A stretch of 64,000 nt of DNA. It comes from Cystobacter ferrugineus (GTDB lineage Bacteria > Myxococcota > Myxococcia > Myxococcales > Myxococcaceae). The stretch lies in the NCBI RefSeq assembly GCF_001887355.1, contig NZ_MPIN01000004.1, forward strand, positions 597,733 to 661,732, read 5' to 3'. Position numbers and translations under genes: made by a program. Positions 54,101 through 62,687 of the stretch are shown piece after piece (the first letter of the stretch is position 1; every line of letters starts with the position of its first letter). The notes below the pieces were generated by a model. The model searched no databases. It was not told the origin of the DNA and worked only from the letters and a program-made list of their open reading frames with translations.

Positions 54101-55199
54101 CCGCCTTCAGGCGGAGGGTATCCGCCGTGTCGAGCAGCGACTCGTGGGTGGGCGTCAGGTTGATGACGGCGGAACGCGCCTGCTCGAGTGCCGCGCGCGC
54201 CGCCTCCAACTCCGGCGCGGCGAATTCTTTCAAGGGAGATGCTTCCAGCGCCGTGAGCGCATCCTCGGTCTTCTTCTGACGCGAGAGTGCCCGCTGATAG
54301 GCCGCGAACGCCTCGTACACACCATTGATGGAGGCGCGCAATTCCGCATGGGCCGACTTCGCCTGTTCGAGCCTTGGAGCCAGAGCCATACCGAGCTTTG
54401 GATCCTTCGGATTCTGGTGCTTGGAACTCCGTGCCGGCTCGAGGAGCGCGAGGGTGCTGGCGGTTTTCGCGCGCAGGCCCACGAGGTCGGGATTCGCCTG
54501 CGGGACGCCGGGCGGCGGTGTGCCTCCGAAGAGTGCCTGCTGCCGGTCACCGAGCACATCGAGCTCGCCCAGCATCCGCTGCAGCAAGTCACGTAGCATC
54601 GCAATCTCTTGTTGGATGCTGAGCGCCAGCCGCTCATCGATGTGGGTGATGGTATCGCGCACCGCATCGAGGATGCGCCCTCCACTCTGCATGGCGGCTT
54701 TGGCCCGTGAATCCAGCTGGCCTGTCCATTTCGCCTCGCCCAGGTCGCGCCGGTCCTGCGCGTCGGACCCGAAGTACGCCAGGTTCCGATCGCGCACGGA
54801 CAGCAGGAAGATGGCTCCGTCCGGCTCACCCGTTTGGGGATGCTTCTGCGAGCCGAAGCTCGTGCGATTCGACAGCCCCTTGCCGAGCGCGTGATGTACC
54901 GCCGCGATGTCCTTGAAGGCGGTGCCCGCCCCATCGACGAAGTGCTCCCCTTGCGCGCTTTCCATCAGCACCACGGTCCAATGGGGCCGCTGCTTCAACC
55001 ACGTCTCGAGTTCGCGAAGCTGCTCGTCCGAGACCCCCACGTCGCCCTTCACATAGAGGTGCTGCGACGGCGACCAGCGCGTCACGAGGTCCGTGGCGCT
55101 CGTGATGCGCCGGGGCGTGTTGGCCGCCCGCGCCGGAGGGGTGGCAACGGCGAGGGAGAGAAGGAGAAGGAGGGCCGCAGCCAGACCGGGACGCTTCAT
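51129..55199 (-). CDS. Giant exported TPM-domain/coiled-coil membrane protein with Ser-rich tail
   Basis: The 1356-residue protein has a signal peptide (AAALLLLLSLAVATPPARA), a TPM-like domain (~30-215: LYVKGDVGVSDEQLRELETW, GAIFLLSVRDRNLAYFGSDA), a helical stretch, one membrane helix (~452-472, YALVSIATLALGSFLFFV) and then ~800 residues of long coiled-coil. A repeated RLEAER block is followed by a Ser-rich tail (~1300-1356) that ends DSGFGSSNW. The tail resembles YgcG-type TPM proteins that end in SSGGGFSGGGGSFGGGGSSGSW. It is the largest gene of the accessory region. Function unknown; cell-envelope scaffolding is a guess. A poly-G tract lies 40 bases upstream. Confidence 0.85.
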   Translation of the reverse strand: MKRPGLAAALLLLLSLAVATPPARAANTPRRITSATDLVTRWSPSQHLYVKGDVGVSDEQLRELETWLKQRPHWTVVLMESAQGEHFVDGAGTAFKDIAAVHHALGKGLSNRTSFGSQKHPQTGEPDGAIFLLSVRDRNLAYFGSDAQDRRDLGEAKWTGQLDSRAKAAMQSGGRILDAVRDTITHIDERLALSIQQEIAMLRDLLQRMLGELDVLGDRQQALFGGTPPPGVPQANPDLVGLRAKTASTLALLEPARSSKHQNPKDPKLGMALAPRLEQAKSAHAELRASINGVYEAFAAYQRALSRQKKTEDALTALEASPLKEFAAPELEAARAALEQARSAVINLTPTHESLLDTADTLRLKAETLLTEMARQELLLGEQARLLEALEKGPRAEVVQQQLADAHAALRKAREAFERQDRAFTRPLHSSGEAYRAALRRLEEAEYEAALRYALVSIATLALGSFLFFVRTGRNRHMRKATALHARWRKALDEKMQALLGLLDRTHLAAGHSREEIQKRYSGTTRERALAIASEVDELFLLLVGASRVLNQTEALLTGKGILDWFASQLSAARFQRVTRLLRDEPIAFHPDEGVELVLRGRPTAEQRLIGDLASYQPFSLPFEELIEAFNTRAGNVLPELNALEAALGQAEEGTAALVRLISEVRTAESAAVRLRVPALLERVVPSLEALLAEARSLLVEDPLGALQEPLAGTRQQCADTSELLSVLARGRSEVLPLAERTGEALVSAGLSRRWVDEASDTLIRQADEVARVLVTRQADEDVKALAKALVLLEQRVVEAGRLVEVSGRARVELTRVAEEIETARAGLGQSMGLEPRSMMREEGRDPSERITSVEQLLVKGREALSRGELETARTGLEAALARVSEAAQLVAGSREVHTRFESWCQELRAEARRLAELEAEHQESLAEAMRRYLPSALSLRAGDPERPNANGTVQDNLREVASHRQRAEELLESASTRFSQGRLLASADLLGQVREQQELAAYRLDELTEKVRRLQDAEDRLPQMLSAAEALAAACAVEVADPRVMTPTQNTLVMARGMVEAARPMVGVLPGDPLEAAERLSAASLALANVQRGVASDRFLYARAEENLRTAQSALSGAQEQVRRAEADRIADSQETTRAMKAIAALGEALQKARGILGKPHGDWKAVEAEGERIEAQAAREAATLRNELAAAERAVQAILQAAHPVQRTDGWTGFHGVAITEQPGTSQLAEARSALRQGNYASAWQSAELAERLARDAIIRAKRHEEELRLEAERRLEAERRLEAERPRYSSSRRSSSSSSFSLISSSSSSSSSSSGSSSSSSNDSGFGSSSWSSSDSSSRGGSSNDSGFGSSNW
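51139..51235. repeat. 31-base direct repeat in the Ser-rich tail
   Basis: Two identical 31-base copies (51139-51169 and 51205-51235; starts 66 bases apart) encode the repeated SNDSGFGSS segments. Immediately beyond 51235 a run of GGAACTGGAGCT-type units codes the poly-Ser stretch. Slippage can change its length without a frameshift. Confidence 0.85.
51335..51388. repeat. Three tandem 18-base units
   Basis: Three exact copies of an 18-base unit (51335-51352, 51353-51370, 51371-51388) encode RLEAER repeats at the end of the coiled-coil of the giant protein. The unit length is a multiple of three, so copy-number change keeps the frame. Confidence 0.9.
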
Positions 55200-55238
55200 G
55201 GAGCCTGTTTATAGCTGACACCCGGAGTGAAGTTGATG

Positions 55239-55250
55239 CCCCCCCCCCCC
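55239..55250. repeat. Homopolymer of 12 C upstream of the giant gene
   Basis: Twelve C in a row on the plus strand (poly-G on the coding strand) lie 40 bases before the ATG of the TPM/coiled-coil gene. Tracts of this length are slippage-prone and could vary promoter spacing; sequencing error is also possible. Confidence 0.8.
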
Positions 55251-55302
55251 ACGCTTTCACACTCCGTGAGGCAACGAGAACACCGGCGCTTCGGGTCCTG
55301 GC

Positions 55303-55638
55303 TCACCCTGGAACGAGATGCCCGATCTGGCCTGCCTCCTCCGCGAACCACAGCGCCCCATCTGGACCTACCGCGATGCCATGGGGTTCTGCTTGGGCAG
55401 TGGGGATGGCGTATTCGGTGACGGCCCCCTTCGTCGTCATCCGGCCGATGTGGTTGCTGCCCCACTGCGTGAACCACAGCGCGCCGTCGGGCCCGGTGAC
55501 GATGACGTGTGGCCGTGCGCCCGGCCTCGAGAGCGGAAATTCCGTGATGTGCCCCTGCTGGTTGGCGGGGTCATTCAGCGCGGCCTGGAATGACTCGACG
55601 TGGTTGGCATTGATGGAAATATATCCATTCCGCATCAT
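55303..55638 (-). pseudogene. Virginiamycin B lyase-like fragment
   Basis: The minus-strand frame from an ATG at 55638 or 55635 (MRNGYISINANHVESFQAAL) runs into ITEFPLSRPGARPHVIVTGP, DGALWFTQWGSNHIGRMTT and AEPHGIAVGPDGALWFAEEA, the repeated blades of Vgb, which linearises streptogramin B antibiotics. It stops after about 110 residues; complete Vgb has ~290 residues and seven blades, so most is missing. A fragment, not a working lyase. Confidence 0.7.
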
Positions 55639-55970
55639 CAATGCCCTGCCCTCCGCCGCGGGGAGCTGGGCGTGGCTCACGGCTGGTAGTGGTTGTCCTC
55701 CAGCCGCGGGTCGCCACCCTGGTCGATGTCGTGGAGGAGCTCCGCGCTCGGGGTGTGCGGTCGCACTTCTCCTGGATGCACTGCCGGGGCGCGCCCTCCA
55801 CGTTCTCCAGGTGGATGCCCTGGCGGAGTTTCGCCAGGGCGGCCGCGTGTCCATCCGGCGACGGCGAGTGACTGGAGCTGGCCGAGGACGGGGACTTCCA
55901 CAGCGAGGAGCGCCGCGAGTTGAGCGCCGCGACCGTCTCCTTCGACTGGAACATCTTCTGGGTGCTACTC
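55639..55970. other. Decayed stretch without an intact gene
   Basis: On the minus strand a peptide reading EGAPRQCIQEKC then SAELLHDIDQGGDPRLEDNH is recoverable only by changing frame near 55755, so it looks like the tail of an unidentified gene with a frameshift. No family recognised. The right end passes into the epoxide hydrolase fragment. Confidence 0.45.
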
Positions 55971-56414
55971 TGGCACTTCAACTTCAACCGCGCGCTCGAC
56001 ATCAACGAGCGGCTGGTCGAGGGGCGCGAGGAACTCTATTTTGGCCATCAGTTCGCGACCAAGGCGGGTTCGCCCGATGCCGTGCCGGCCTATGCCCGGC
56101 AATTCTATATCGAGCAGCTCAAGCGCGATCGCGACGCCCTGCGCGCGAGCTTCGATTATTATCGCGCGATCGATCAATCCATCCCGCAGAATCGCGAGCG
56201 GAGCAGAACCAAACTCACGCTGCCCGTTCTTGCCTTCGCGGGCGTGCTCGCCTGTGGCGACAGCCTTGAGAAGGAGCTCCGGTTGGTCGCCACCCACGTT
56301 CAGTCCGTCATCATGGCCGGCAGCGGCCATTACCCGGCGGGAGAGAAGCCCGAGGTGCTGCTCGAAGCGCTGAAAAGGTTCTTCGCGCCTTTCGCGACCA
56401 GCGGCGAAGCCTGA
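55971..56414 (+). pseudogene. C-terminal part of an epoxide-hydrolase-like alpha/beta hydrolase
   Basis: The plus-strand frame reads WHFNFNRALDINERLVEGRE, ELYFGHQFATKAGSPDAVPA and IMAGSGHYPAGEKPEVLLEA, the cap domain and catalytic-His end of epoxide hydrolase/haloalkane dehalogenase-like enzymes. The N-terminal half with the HGxP oxyanion hole and nucleophile Asp is absent and there is no ribosome site; lower GC than neighbours. A truncated, probably transferred gene. Confidence 0.7.
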
Positions 56415-56484
56415 AAGGAGCGCTGGCCGTCTCTCCGATGTCTCTACCTCATCCACCGGGCTCCAGGAGTAGCTCCCCCCAGCT

Positions 56485-58029
56485 TCACGGTGTCGTGAAG
56501 ATGGAACTGAGCGCGCTCGCGTCAGACAAGGGCAGCGTCACGTCGGCATACGGGAATCGCTCCACGTCGTAGTCGGCATCGTCCACCGCCCTCACCTCCA
56601 GGAAGTAGATGCCAGCAGGCGCCAGTACGTCGGGTGGCAGCCGCACCTGCGTGGCCGATCCAGACAGACGGAAGCGACTGTGGAGGCGAAAAGAGCGGTT
56701 GGCCTGCGAGTACTTCCGGATGCTCACCTCGTACGCCGTGGGCGAGCCCACTTCCGGCGGCTGCCAGGCAATGACCGGGCTGGCGGAGCCCACCTCGCGC
56801 GGGACGCTCGCTGAAAGCCCATCAATCGTCACCCCGCGTGGAGGGGACACACGTAGCCGGAGGGGGCTCGCGGTGAGGTTGTCCAGCCAGTCGTAGGAGC
56901 TCATGAAGCCGCTCAGGGTGACGACGTCGCCGGAACCGTCCGGAACCGTCTCGTCGACATGGAACCCGCACTGGGCAATACCCAGCATGCCCCAGGAAGG
57001 CGGATACGGGTTGCCGTACCGCAGCTGGAGCATGAGGTCGTACGACACCAGGGAAGGCACATAGAGCGAGAGCAGCAGGCCCGAGTAGCCCACCCAACCG
57101 GACTGCACGCCGTGCGCGGCTGGCATGATGTGGAACGAAGGCTCGCCGGCCCAGACCGCCGGGTGCACCTCCGCAGCATGGCTGGCGCAATCGGTCAGAC
57201 GCCAATCAATGGAGAATTCCGTCTGCACCACCGGCTGCATTGCCCCATTGACTGGCATGGGCGTGATGCCGTCAGGCAGGAAAGAGAAGGCACCCAGTTC
57301 CACGCTGCGCGTCACCGTGGTGTACGACAGCCGGCTGCCGTCCGGCAGCGTACCCGCATCGACCGGGCCTAGCTGGTTCACGTACAGCCTGTCTCCCTCA
57401 GATGATTCGAAGACGGGCAGCTTCCCATTCAGGTTGAAGAGACTCGCCTGTTGAGTGTCGAGCGTGCTCTGTCCCGCAGCTGGCTTTTCGAAGAGGGACA
57501 CCTGGCCGTACACATCCTCCTGCGCGGATACGAACTCCAATTCTGTCTTGCCCGGCACCCACGGCTCCAGGCCCACGAGCTCAAGATGCAGAGGCGTCTG
57601 ATTGCTCTGGGTGAAGACCGTGTCGGCTCGGCCCAGTTTGTGGGTGCCGAGATCCACCTCGCGCTCGTCCGTGACGATGTAGGTGAGGTTGTTCTTCAGG
57701 TAGTACGCACCTTCGGGCACACCGGAGAACAGGTAGCCCGCATCGGTGGCTGTGCCGGGGAGGCGGTCGAACGTCGCACCATGGGGGATGAGTAGCTCGG
57801 GCGGATTGACGGACAGATCGTCGAGCCGCACAACCACTCCCACGGCGGTGTGGTAGTGCGTTCTGCTCGTCACGAGCACTGTGCCACTCGTGGGCGATCC
57901 ACCATCCGGAGAGCTTGTGCTGGACCCCCCATCGCCCGCGGCCTGGGGGTAGCCTGGCTCACCATCAGCACAGCCCCACCACATGACACACATGGAACTC
58001 AGCAGCAGGGAAAGAAAACGCTTCTTCAT
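56485..58029 (-). CDS. Large lipoprotein with Fn3-like C-terminus
   Basis: The ATG at 58029 has a GGAGGAG ribosome site and gives a lipoprotein signal MKKRFLSLLLSSMCVMWWGC. The 514-residue product continues with a Gly/Ser/Asp-rich spacer and a beta-rich body; a carboxypeptidase-regulatory-like segment (GYLFSGVPEGAYYLKNNLTY) and a C-terminal Fn3-like domain (SPVIAWQPPEVGSPTAYEVS, GIYFLEVRAVDDADYDVERF) can be seen. No enzyme motif. Function unknown; probably an outer-membrane surface or periplasmic protein. Confidence 0.82.
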   Translation of the reverse strand: MKKRFLSLLLSSMCVMWWGCADGEPGYPQAAGDGGSSTSSPDGGSPTSGTVLVTSRTHYHTAVGVVVRLDDLSVNPPELLIPHGATFDRLPGTATDAGYLFSGVPEGAYYLKNNLTYIVTDEREVDLGTHKLGRADTVFTQSNQTPLHLELVGLEPWVPGKTELEFVSAQEDVYGQVSLFEKPAAGQSTLDTQQASLFNLNGKLPVFESSEGDRLYVNQLGPVDAGTLPDGSRLSYTTVTRSVELGAFSFLPDGITPMPVNGAMQPVVQTEFSIDWRLTDCASHAAEVHPAVWAGEPSFHIMPAAHGVQSGWVGYSGLLLSLYVPSLVSYDLMLQLRYGNPYPPSWGMLGIAQCGFHVDETVPDGSGDVVTLSGFMSSYDWLDNLTASPLRLRVSPPRGVTIDGLSASVPREVGSASPVIAWQPPEVGSPTAYEVSIRKYSQANRSFRLHSRFRLSGSATQVRLPPDVLAPAGIYFLEVRAVDDADYDVERFPYADVTLPLSDASALSSIFTTP

Positions 58030-58113
58030 GGCTCCTCCAGACCGCGCGGAGAGCGGTGCACCCGCCCATCGACAGTGAATAGCACACACTTCGTGCGGAC
58101 ATTACGTACGAGC

Positions 58114-58200
58114 TCACCAACTCGAACGGCCAAAGCCCGAGCCACTGCTGCTGGTGTTACCGAGCACGCTGGATGAGGGAGAAGTAGGCCCGGGTGAGCG
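58114..58200 (-). pseudogene. Remnant of a second Ser-rich TPM-protein tail
   Basis: The minus strand ends SSSGSGFGRSSW-stop, close to the SNDSGFGSSNW end of the giant TPM gene, and carries the same CTTCTCCCTCATC block that encodes its FSLI start of the Ser tail, now out of frame. The rest of the gene is missing. Confidence 0.55.
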
Positions 58201-58243
58201 CGCAGAATGATGGGGAGGCCCCCCGGGCGTGGCCAGGATTCCA

Positions 58244-58462
58244 TCAGCAAGCGTGGCGAGGGAGGAGAGAGCCCGAGTGGGGGACCAGAAATGGCCGCAG
58301 TTGCGCGCCTGGAGCGAAGACGCCGTGAAATCTCGTGAGGTTTGTCCGAGGCGGAGGCACCAGGGACGCCACACGCCGTAACAGTTCCAGCCCGGTGAAG
58401 AGCAGGTGCGTCGTGCCGTCCGGCAGCGGGCGCTTCAGCTGGGATGTGCCTATCCTGAGCCT
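58244..58462 (-). mobile_element. IS91-type transposase remnant
   Basis: The minus-strand frame reads KRPLPDGTTHLLFTGLELLR, RVASLVPPPRTNLTRFHGVF and PGAQLRPFLVP, the C-terminal segment of Y2 (IS91/Tn801-type) rolling-circle transposases, where the pattern is LAALVPRPRxHLxRYHGVxAP. The catalytic His-His and Tyr-x3-Tyr parts are missing and no terminal sequences are recognised. It marks past transposition in this fragment-rich zone. Confidence 0.75.
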
Positions 58463-58683
58463 GGTTGGATTGGATGCTCGAGATCGAGGATTCGCGGAAT
58501 GATCTATTTCATCAGAGTGGCCATCTCGACCTGACGGAGCAGGATTTCCAGGAGCACTACGCTCCGAGGCTCGACCTTGCAAGAGCCTCGCGGTTGATGT
58601 TCAGGGTCAAAGGGCCTCTTGCACATGGGGCAGGAGCCCATGGGCTCGAGGCCCAGTCCGCTTCGCGTGAGGTGCAAGGAACA

Positions 58684-59667
58684 GTGAGTACCCATCTAGG
58701 CCTTATCGTCTTCGAAGCTCCCGAGGCCGAGCCTGCACACCGGCTCGCGTCCGTGGCGGCGGCACTTGCGGCTTCGGGGATGGTCGATCCGACAAGTTGG
58801 TCTGTCGAAACGGTGTGCGCTCGGGGAAGCCCAAGCGCCGCTGAGACGAACGCACGCGCCAGGCGCGAGGGCTGGAAGCTGGAACTGGGCCAGAGAATCG
58901 GTACCGATCAGCTACTCAAGTTCCTGGCGGCCACGGATGAGCGCGGCCTCGGACTCGAGGTCGATATGCCGATAACCCGTTGCCGTCTTCAACGCCGGGA
59001 ACGGTGGTGGTTGGAATGGTAGCGACCCTTGGAAGCCGAGCTGGCCGGTGACCTTGAAATCAACCTGCACAAGGTTGGGTTGCAGTACTTCGTGCATCCC
59101 GAGTTCGCGGACGAGCGCCTCATCCAGCTTGACCGATGGATTGAAGAGGCGCGGCGTTCGGGGCCGTCATACGAACTCAAGCGGCTCCTGAACGAACACG
59201 AGGAAACCCTCTCCAGAACCAGGGATGAGCGCATCCTGTCCTTCCTGGAGTTCATCAGCGGACTCGCAGCTCACCTGCGACCCCGAATCATTCGTGTGTG
59301 TCGGGACGACCGCGACCATGCGCCGCCACTTGCCACAATGGTCTGGTACCGCGATGAGCACGCACTCCTCGAAGACGTGCTCCTCACGGCGCGCTGGCTT
59401 GACGCGTTGGGAGAGTCCGATGGGCGGGAGGTGAGCGACGTGGTGCAGTCCGTGCCCGCGGCTGGAGAGCTCATTGCTCAGGCAGAAGCAGCTGACCGTC
59501 TTCGGGGGCTAGACCCCGCCACCATTCGACGGATCCTCGCGGAGGACGCAGCCTTCCTCCTCCGGGTAGGGGAAGGCTTCTTCATCGTGAATTCCCAGAT
59601 GGATCCAGTGAGGGGCTCCATCGAGAAGGCGTTCGTCCAGCTCGCTCGAGGAGTCCCCGCCGGCTGA
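58684..59667 (+). pseudogene. Unknown gene interrupted by an in-frame amber codon
   Basis: A GTG at 58684 behind AAGGAACA opens a frame (THLGLIVFEAPEAEPAHRLA) that reaches WWLEW, TAG at 59020-59022, and then continues in the same frame as RPLEAELAGDLEINLHKVGL to a natural stop at 59667. Composition and codon pattern are the same on both sides, so the TAG splits one 327-codon ORF; a CAG-to-TAG change would explain it. Without readthrough, products of 112 and about 213 residues result. I do not recognise the family: it is acidic, soluble and helical in the second half (IEEARRSGPSYELKRLLNEH). Confidence 0.65.
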
Positions 59668-59735
59668 AGACCGTTGTTCTATAAGGGCGCCGGTGGTGCG
59701 GAACTCCGAGAAGGCCGCCTCCCGCCCCCTCGCCA

Positions 59736-60161
59736 GTGGGCCCTCCTTCGCTTGCTGGGGTCGCCAGGCGTTTTGGAGTGACGCCTACGGTGGTGCGGGG
59801 GTGGATGAGACGTGGGCTGGTGACTGCACGGCGCGAGGACTTCGAGAGCCACCGTGCCGTCTACTGGTTCAACCTTGATGAGGACACGACCAGGCGCCTC
59901 AGTGCTTTGGTGTCTCCGCCAAGCACTCAGACTTCAGGCGCACTCACGCAAGCAATCAACATGGGGGAGACGCATTATGAACGGCGGTACCCGAAGAACT
60001 GGGAGGGGCTCCCACGGGCTTCCGTGGAGACCCTGGCTGCTCGGGTGGTAGCCCTGGGGTTTCGCGGACCTCTATTCTACGCGCCGGGCGTCCTCCATGA
60101 ACTGGTGCGTTTCGCGCGAGAAGGGGCGTCCCAGGTGGACACGCGACACCCCGAGTCTTGA
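59736..60161 (+). pseudogene. HTH C-terminal fragment of a recombinase-like protein
   Basis: The frame from 59736 (GTG, no ribosome site) reads LAGVARRFGVTPTVVRGWMR, RGLVTARREDFESHRAVYWF, NLDEDTTRRLSAL. This HTH plus YW-x-LDE pattern resembles the C-terminal DNA-binding end of some large serine recombinases and related transposon proteins. The following ~70 residues (PKNWEGLPRASVETLAARVV) have no clear match. The N-terminal catalytic domain is absent, so it is a fragment or a small DNA-binding protein. Confidence 0.45.
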
Positions 60162-60176
60162 GGGCGTGCGGCCCCG

Positions 60177-61823
60177 TCAGGGCGCCGGCACGAACCGGTA
60201 GAGGGCGCTCTCGATATCGGAGGACAGGTAGATGGTCCCCGAGCGGCCCACGGCGACCCCCGTGGGGATGTAGCCCGGAGGCAGGCCCTCGCTCTCGGGC
60301 AGACCGATGCGCAGGCCGCTCGCGAGCGTGGTGGAGCGTCCCGTGGCCGGATCGATGCGCACCAGTTGCTTGCGGCCCACCTCGGCGACGATCAATCCCC
60401 CGTCGGGATGCCGGGCGATGCCCTCGGGGGCCTTGAGGCCCTTGGCCACCGTGCGCCTGGCCCCATCCGACAGGCGTACCCGGGTCACCTGACCCGAGCG
60501 CACCTCGGTGACGTACACCCCCGGCTCCGCCGCCTCCGTGTCGGTCACGAGCCCCACCGGCCCCTTCAGCCCCTCGGCCAGCACCGTGATCCCCGCGGGC
60601 TCGGCGGCGTCCACCTTCACGAGCCGGCCCGTGGTGGCCTCGGCGACGAGCAGTGTGCCATCGGGCAGCTCGAGCGCGCCCTGGACGCCATTCGTGTTGG
60701 GAATCGTCCGCAGGATGTCTCCCGTGGCCCGATCCAACACCTGCACGCTGGCCAGATAGGCACTGCTGAGCACCACGTGCTTGGCGCCCAGGCTCACGTT
60801 CATCGGGAAGGTCATCCGGGTGGAGAGGGCTCGGGTCGTCTGGGATATCTTCCCATCACGCCCGCCCACCCGGCGAAAGGCATACACATCCGCCACATAC
60901 AACTGCTCGTCCGCGTCATCCGGCGCGACGGCGAGGCCAGAGGGCACGCTCAAGCGCGCCTCGACGACGGGCCGGATGGAGCCATCGGCGGGATTGACCA
61001 CGTGGATGTCGTTGTCCACCATGTTGGACACGTACACCTGGTCATTGGGACCGATCGCCAGGTTGTCCAGCCCGGTGGGCAGCTTCGCGACGACCTCCTT
61101 GTCTCCCGTGGCCACCCGGACGCGGACCAGTTCGCCCCGCGCCGAGTCGACCACGTAGAGGTTCTCTCGGCTCGAGTCGAAGTTGACGGCGACCGGCATC
61201 GTGAAGCCTTGCGCCACGATCTCGAGGCTCCCCGTGTCCACGTCGATCCGGGCAATCTGTCCCTTCATCAGGAGCGGGCCGTAAAGCTTGTCGTCCGGAC
61301 CGAACTCGAAGCCGTTGAGGAAGCCGTGCCCGGAGAGGATCTGGCGAGGAGGTTTGCGCCCGCTCGGATCCGCTTCCAACAGCCTATCGGCCCCCCGGCC
61401 GAGCTGGGTGATGTAGAGCCTGCCATCGTGGCGGAAGGCCAGCGAGTTGAGGCCCGGCAGATCCTTGGCGATGGCGCGCGTCTTTCCATCCGGAGTGCGC
61501 TTCATCAACCTGCCGGAGAAAAAGCCGGTCCAGTAGATGGAGCCATCGGGCCCCAGGGTCACATCATCCGCGCCGCCCAGCGGAGGCCCCACCAGGGTGG
61601 AGACCGCGCCAGTGCTCAAGTCGATGGAGTGGACCGACTGGCCAAGCAGATTGCTGGCCAGCAGGTGCCCCTTCCCATCGACGGCCATTCCATGGACGCC
61701 CTGGAAGGGAGAGCCGGCCACCACCACCTCCTGGCGATAGACCGGAGGGGGCGGAGCGGCCAGGGACTGGCTGCTCCCCAACAACAGACAGGTGAGCAGG
61801 GACTTGTAGACGAAGCGATGCAT
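60177..61823 (-). CDS. Exported NHL/SMP-30-type beta-propeller protein
   Basis: The 548-residue protein starts with a signal peptide ([19 protein letters not shown]); GGAG lies 7 bases before the ATG at 61823. The rest consists of repeated blades such as [60 protein letters not shown] and [20 protein letters not shown], with GxDxDxx turns of the NHL/SMP-30/gluconolactonase type. It might be a periplasmic lactonase or binding propeller; no catalytic residues are certain. A remnant of a second copy is present at 38624. Confidence 0.88.
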   Translation of the reverse strand: MHRFVYKSLLTCLLLGSSQSLAAPPPPVYRQEVVVAGSPFQGVHGMAVDGKGHLLASNLLGQSVHSIDLSTGAVSTLVGPPLGGADDVTLGPDGSIYWTGFFSGRLMKRTPDGKTRAIAKDLPGLNSLAFRHDGRLYITQLGRGADRLLEADPSGRKPPRQILSGHGFLNGFEFGPDDKLYGPLLMKGQIARIDVDTGSLEIVAQGFTMPVAVNFDSSRENLYVVDSARGELVRVRVATGDKEVVAKLPTGLDNLAIGPNDQVYVSNMVDNDIHVVNPADGSIRPVVEARLSVPSGLAVAPDDADEQLYVADVYAFRRVGGRDGKISQTTRALSTRMTFPMNVSLGAKHVVLSSAYLASVQVLDRATGDILRTIPNTNGVQGALELPDGTLLVAEATTGRLVKVDAAEPAGITVLAEGLKGPVGLVTDTEAAEPGVYVTEVRSGQVTRVRLSDGARRTVAKGLKAPEGIARHPDGGLIVAEVGRKQLVRIDPATGRSTTLASGLRIGLPESEGLPPGYIPTGVAVGRSGTIYLSSDIESALYRFVPAP

Positions 61824-61905
61824 GTGGGGTCTCCAGGTGGGGCTCATTCGAGCACGAGGGTTCAGTTCCAGGCCTCCACGGGGGGCGCGGAAGGGATGGG
61901 CTGGT

Positions 61906-62562
61906 TCACGTCCGGGCGAGGCGGCTGGGTGAGGCGGGGGCGCGCCGTCTCGTCTCGGCGGCTGGCGGTGTTCCCGCTTTCACGAGGCGAAGCAGCACCT
62001 CGAGGGGCAGCGGGGGCGCGTGTTCATCCATGGCCCTGCTGATGGCCAGACCCTGGACGAGCGCCATCAGCGCGCGCGCGATGTCCAGGGGCGCTCCGGG
62101 GGCGACGTCTCCCGTGCGCTGTCCCTCCGCGATGAGCCCCGCGATCTGTTCGTGGCAATGCCGTTTGTAGCGGGCCAGTGCGTCACGCACCGCGCGGGGG
62201 GCCTCGTCCTCGGTGAGCGCTCGCACGACGAGCAACAGCGTCTCGGGCGACTCCTGCACGCTCTGGATCATCCGCGTGCACACCGTCTCGAGCCGTTCCC
62301 ACGGGGTGCCCGGTGTGCGCTGCACGTCCGCGAAGAACGCCTCCCAGGCCTGGAGCGCGTCCTCGATCGCCGCGGCGAACAGGGACTCCTTATGGGGGAA
62401 GTAGTGGTAGACGAGCCCGTAGCTGATGCCCATCTCGGCGGCGATCTCGCCAATCTTGGCGGCCGCCAGCCCCTTGCGCGCGAACACACGGCGGGCCACG
62501 CCCAGCAGCGCCTGCCGACGCTCTCCCTTGAGCTGCTCGAACTGCTCCGCCGTACGAGGCAT
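61906..62562 (-). CDS. TetR-family transcriptional regulator
   Basis: The 218-residue protein has an N-terminal HTH of the TetR type ([40 protein letters not shown], then [15 protein letters not shown]) and a helical ligand-binding C-terminal domain. The start at 62562 follows GGAGGAG. The gene lies between the propeller gene (83 bases downstream) and the GNAT gene (125 bases upstream) on the same strand, so it may regulate either. The promoter region holds TTGACTGACTTATTTATCAA, an AT-rich partly symmetric stretch that could be its operator, with only outer TTGA/TCAA symmetry. Confidence 0.9.
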   Translation of the reverse strand: MPRTAEQFEQLKGERRQALLGVARRVFARKGLAAAKIGEIAAEMGISYGLVYHYFPHKESLFAAAIEDALQAWEAFFADVQRTPGTPWERLETVCTRMIQSVQESPETLLLVVRALTEDEAPRAVRDALARYKRHCHEQIAGLIAEGQRTGDVAPGAPLDIARALMALVQGLAISRAMDEHAPPLPLEVLLRLVKAGTPPAAETRRRAPASPSRLART

Positions 62563-62687
62563 GGGCTGCTCCTCCGTCTTTTTGACTGACTTATTTATCA
62601 ACCAAACGGACTCGGAGCAAGGAGCGATTGCGCGTGACGGGAGAAGGCGCACTCCCTCGCGCGGTCGTTGGCGGGGGAGATGGGCGG

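Noticed and set aside
62591-62615. TTGACTGACTTATTTATCAA as a firm TetR operator
   Set aside because: Only 5 of 10 positions are symmetric; kept only as a possible site in the TetR entry.
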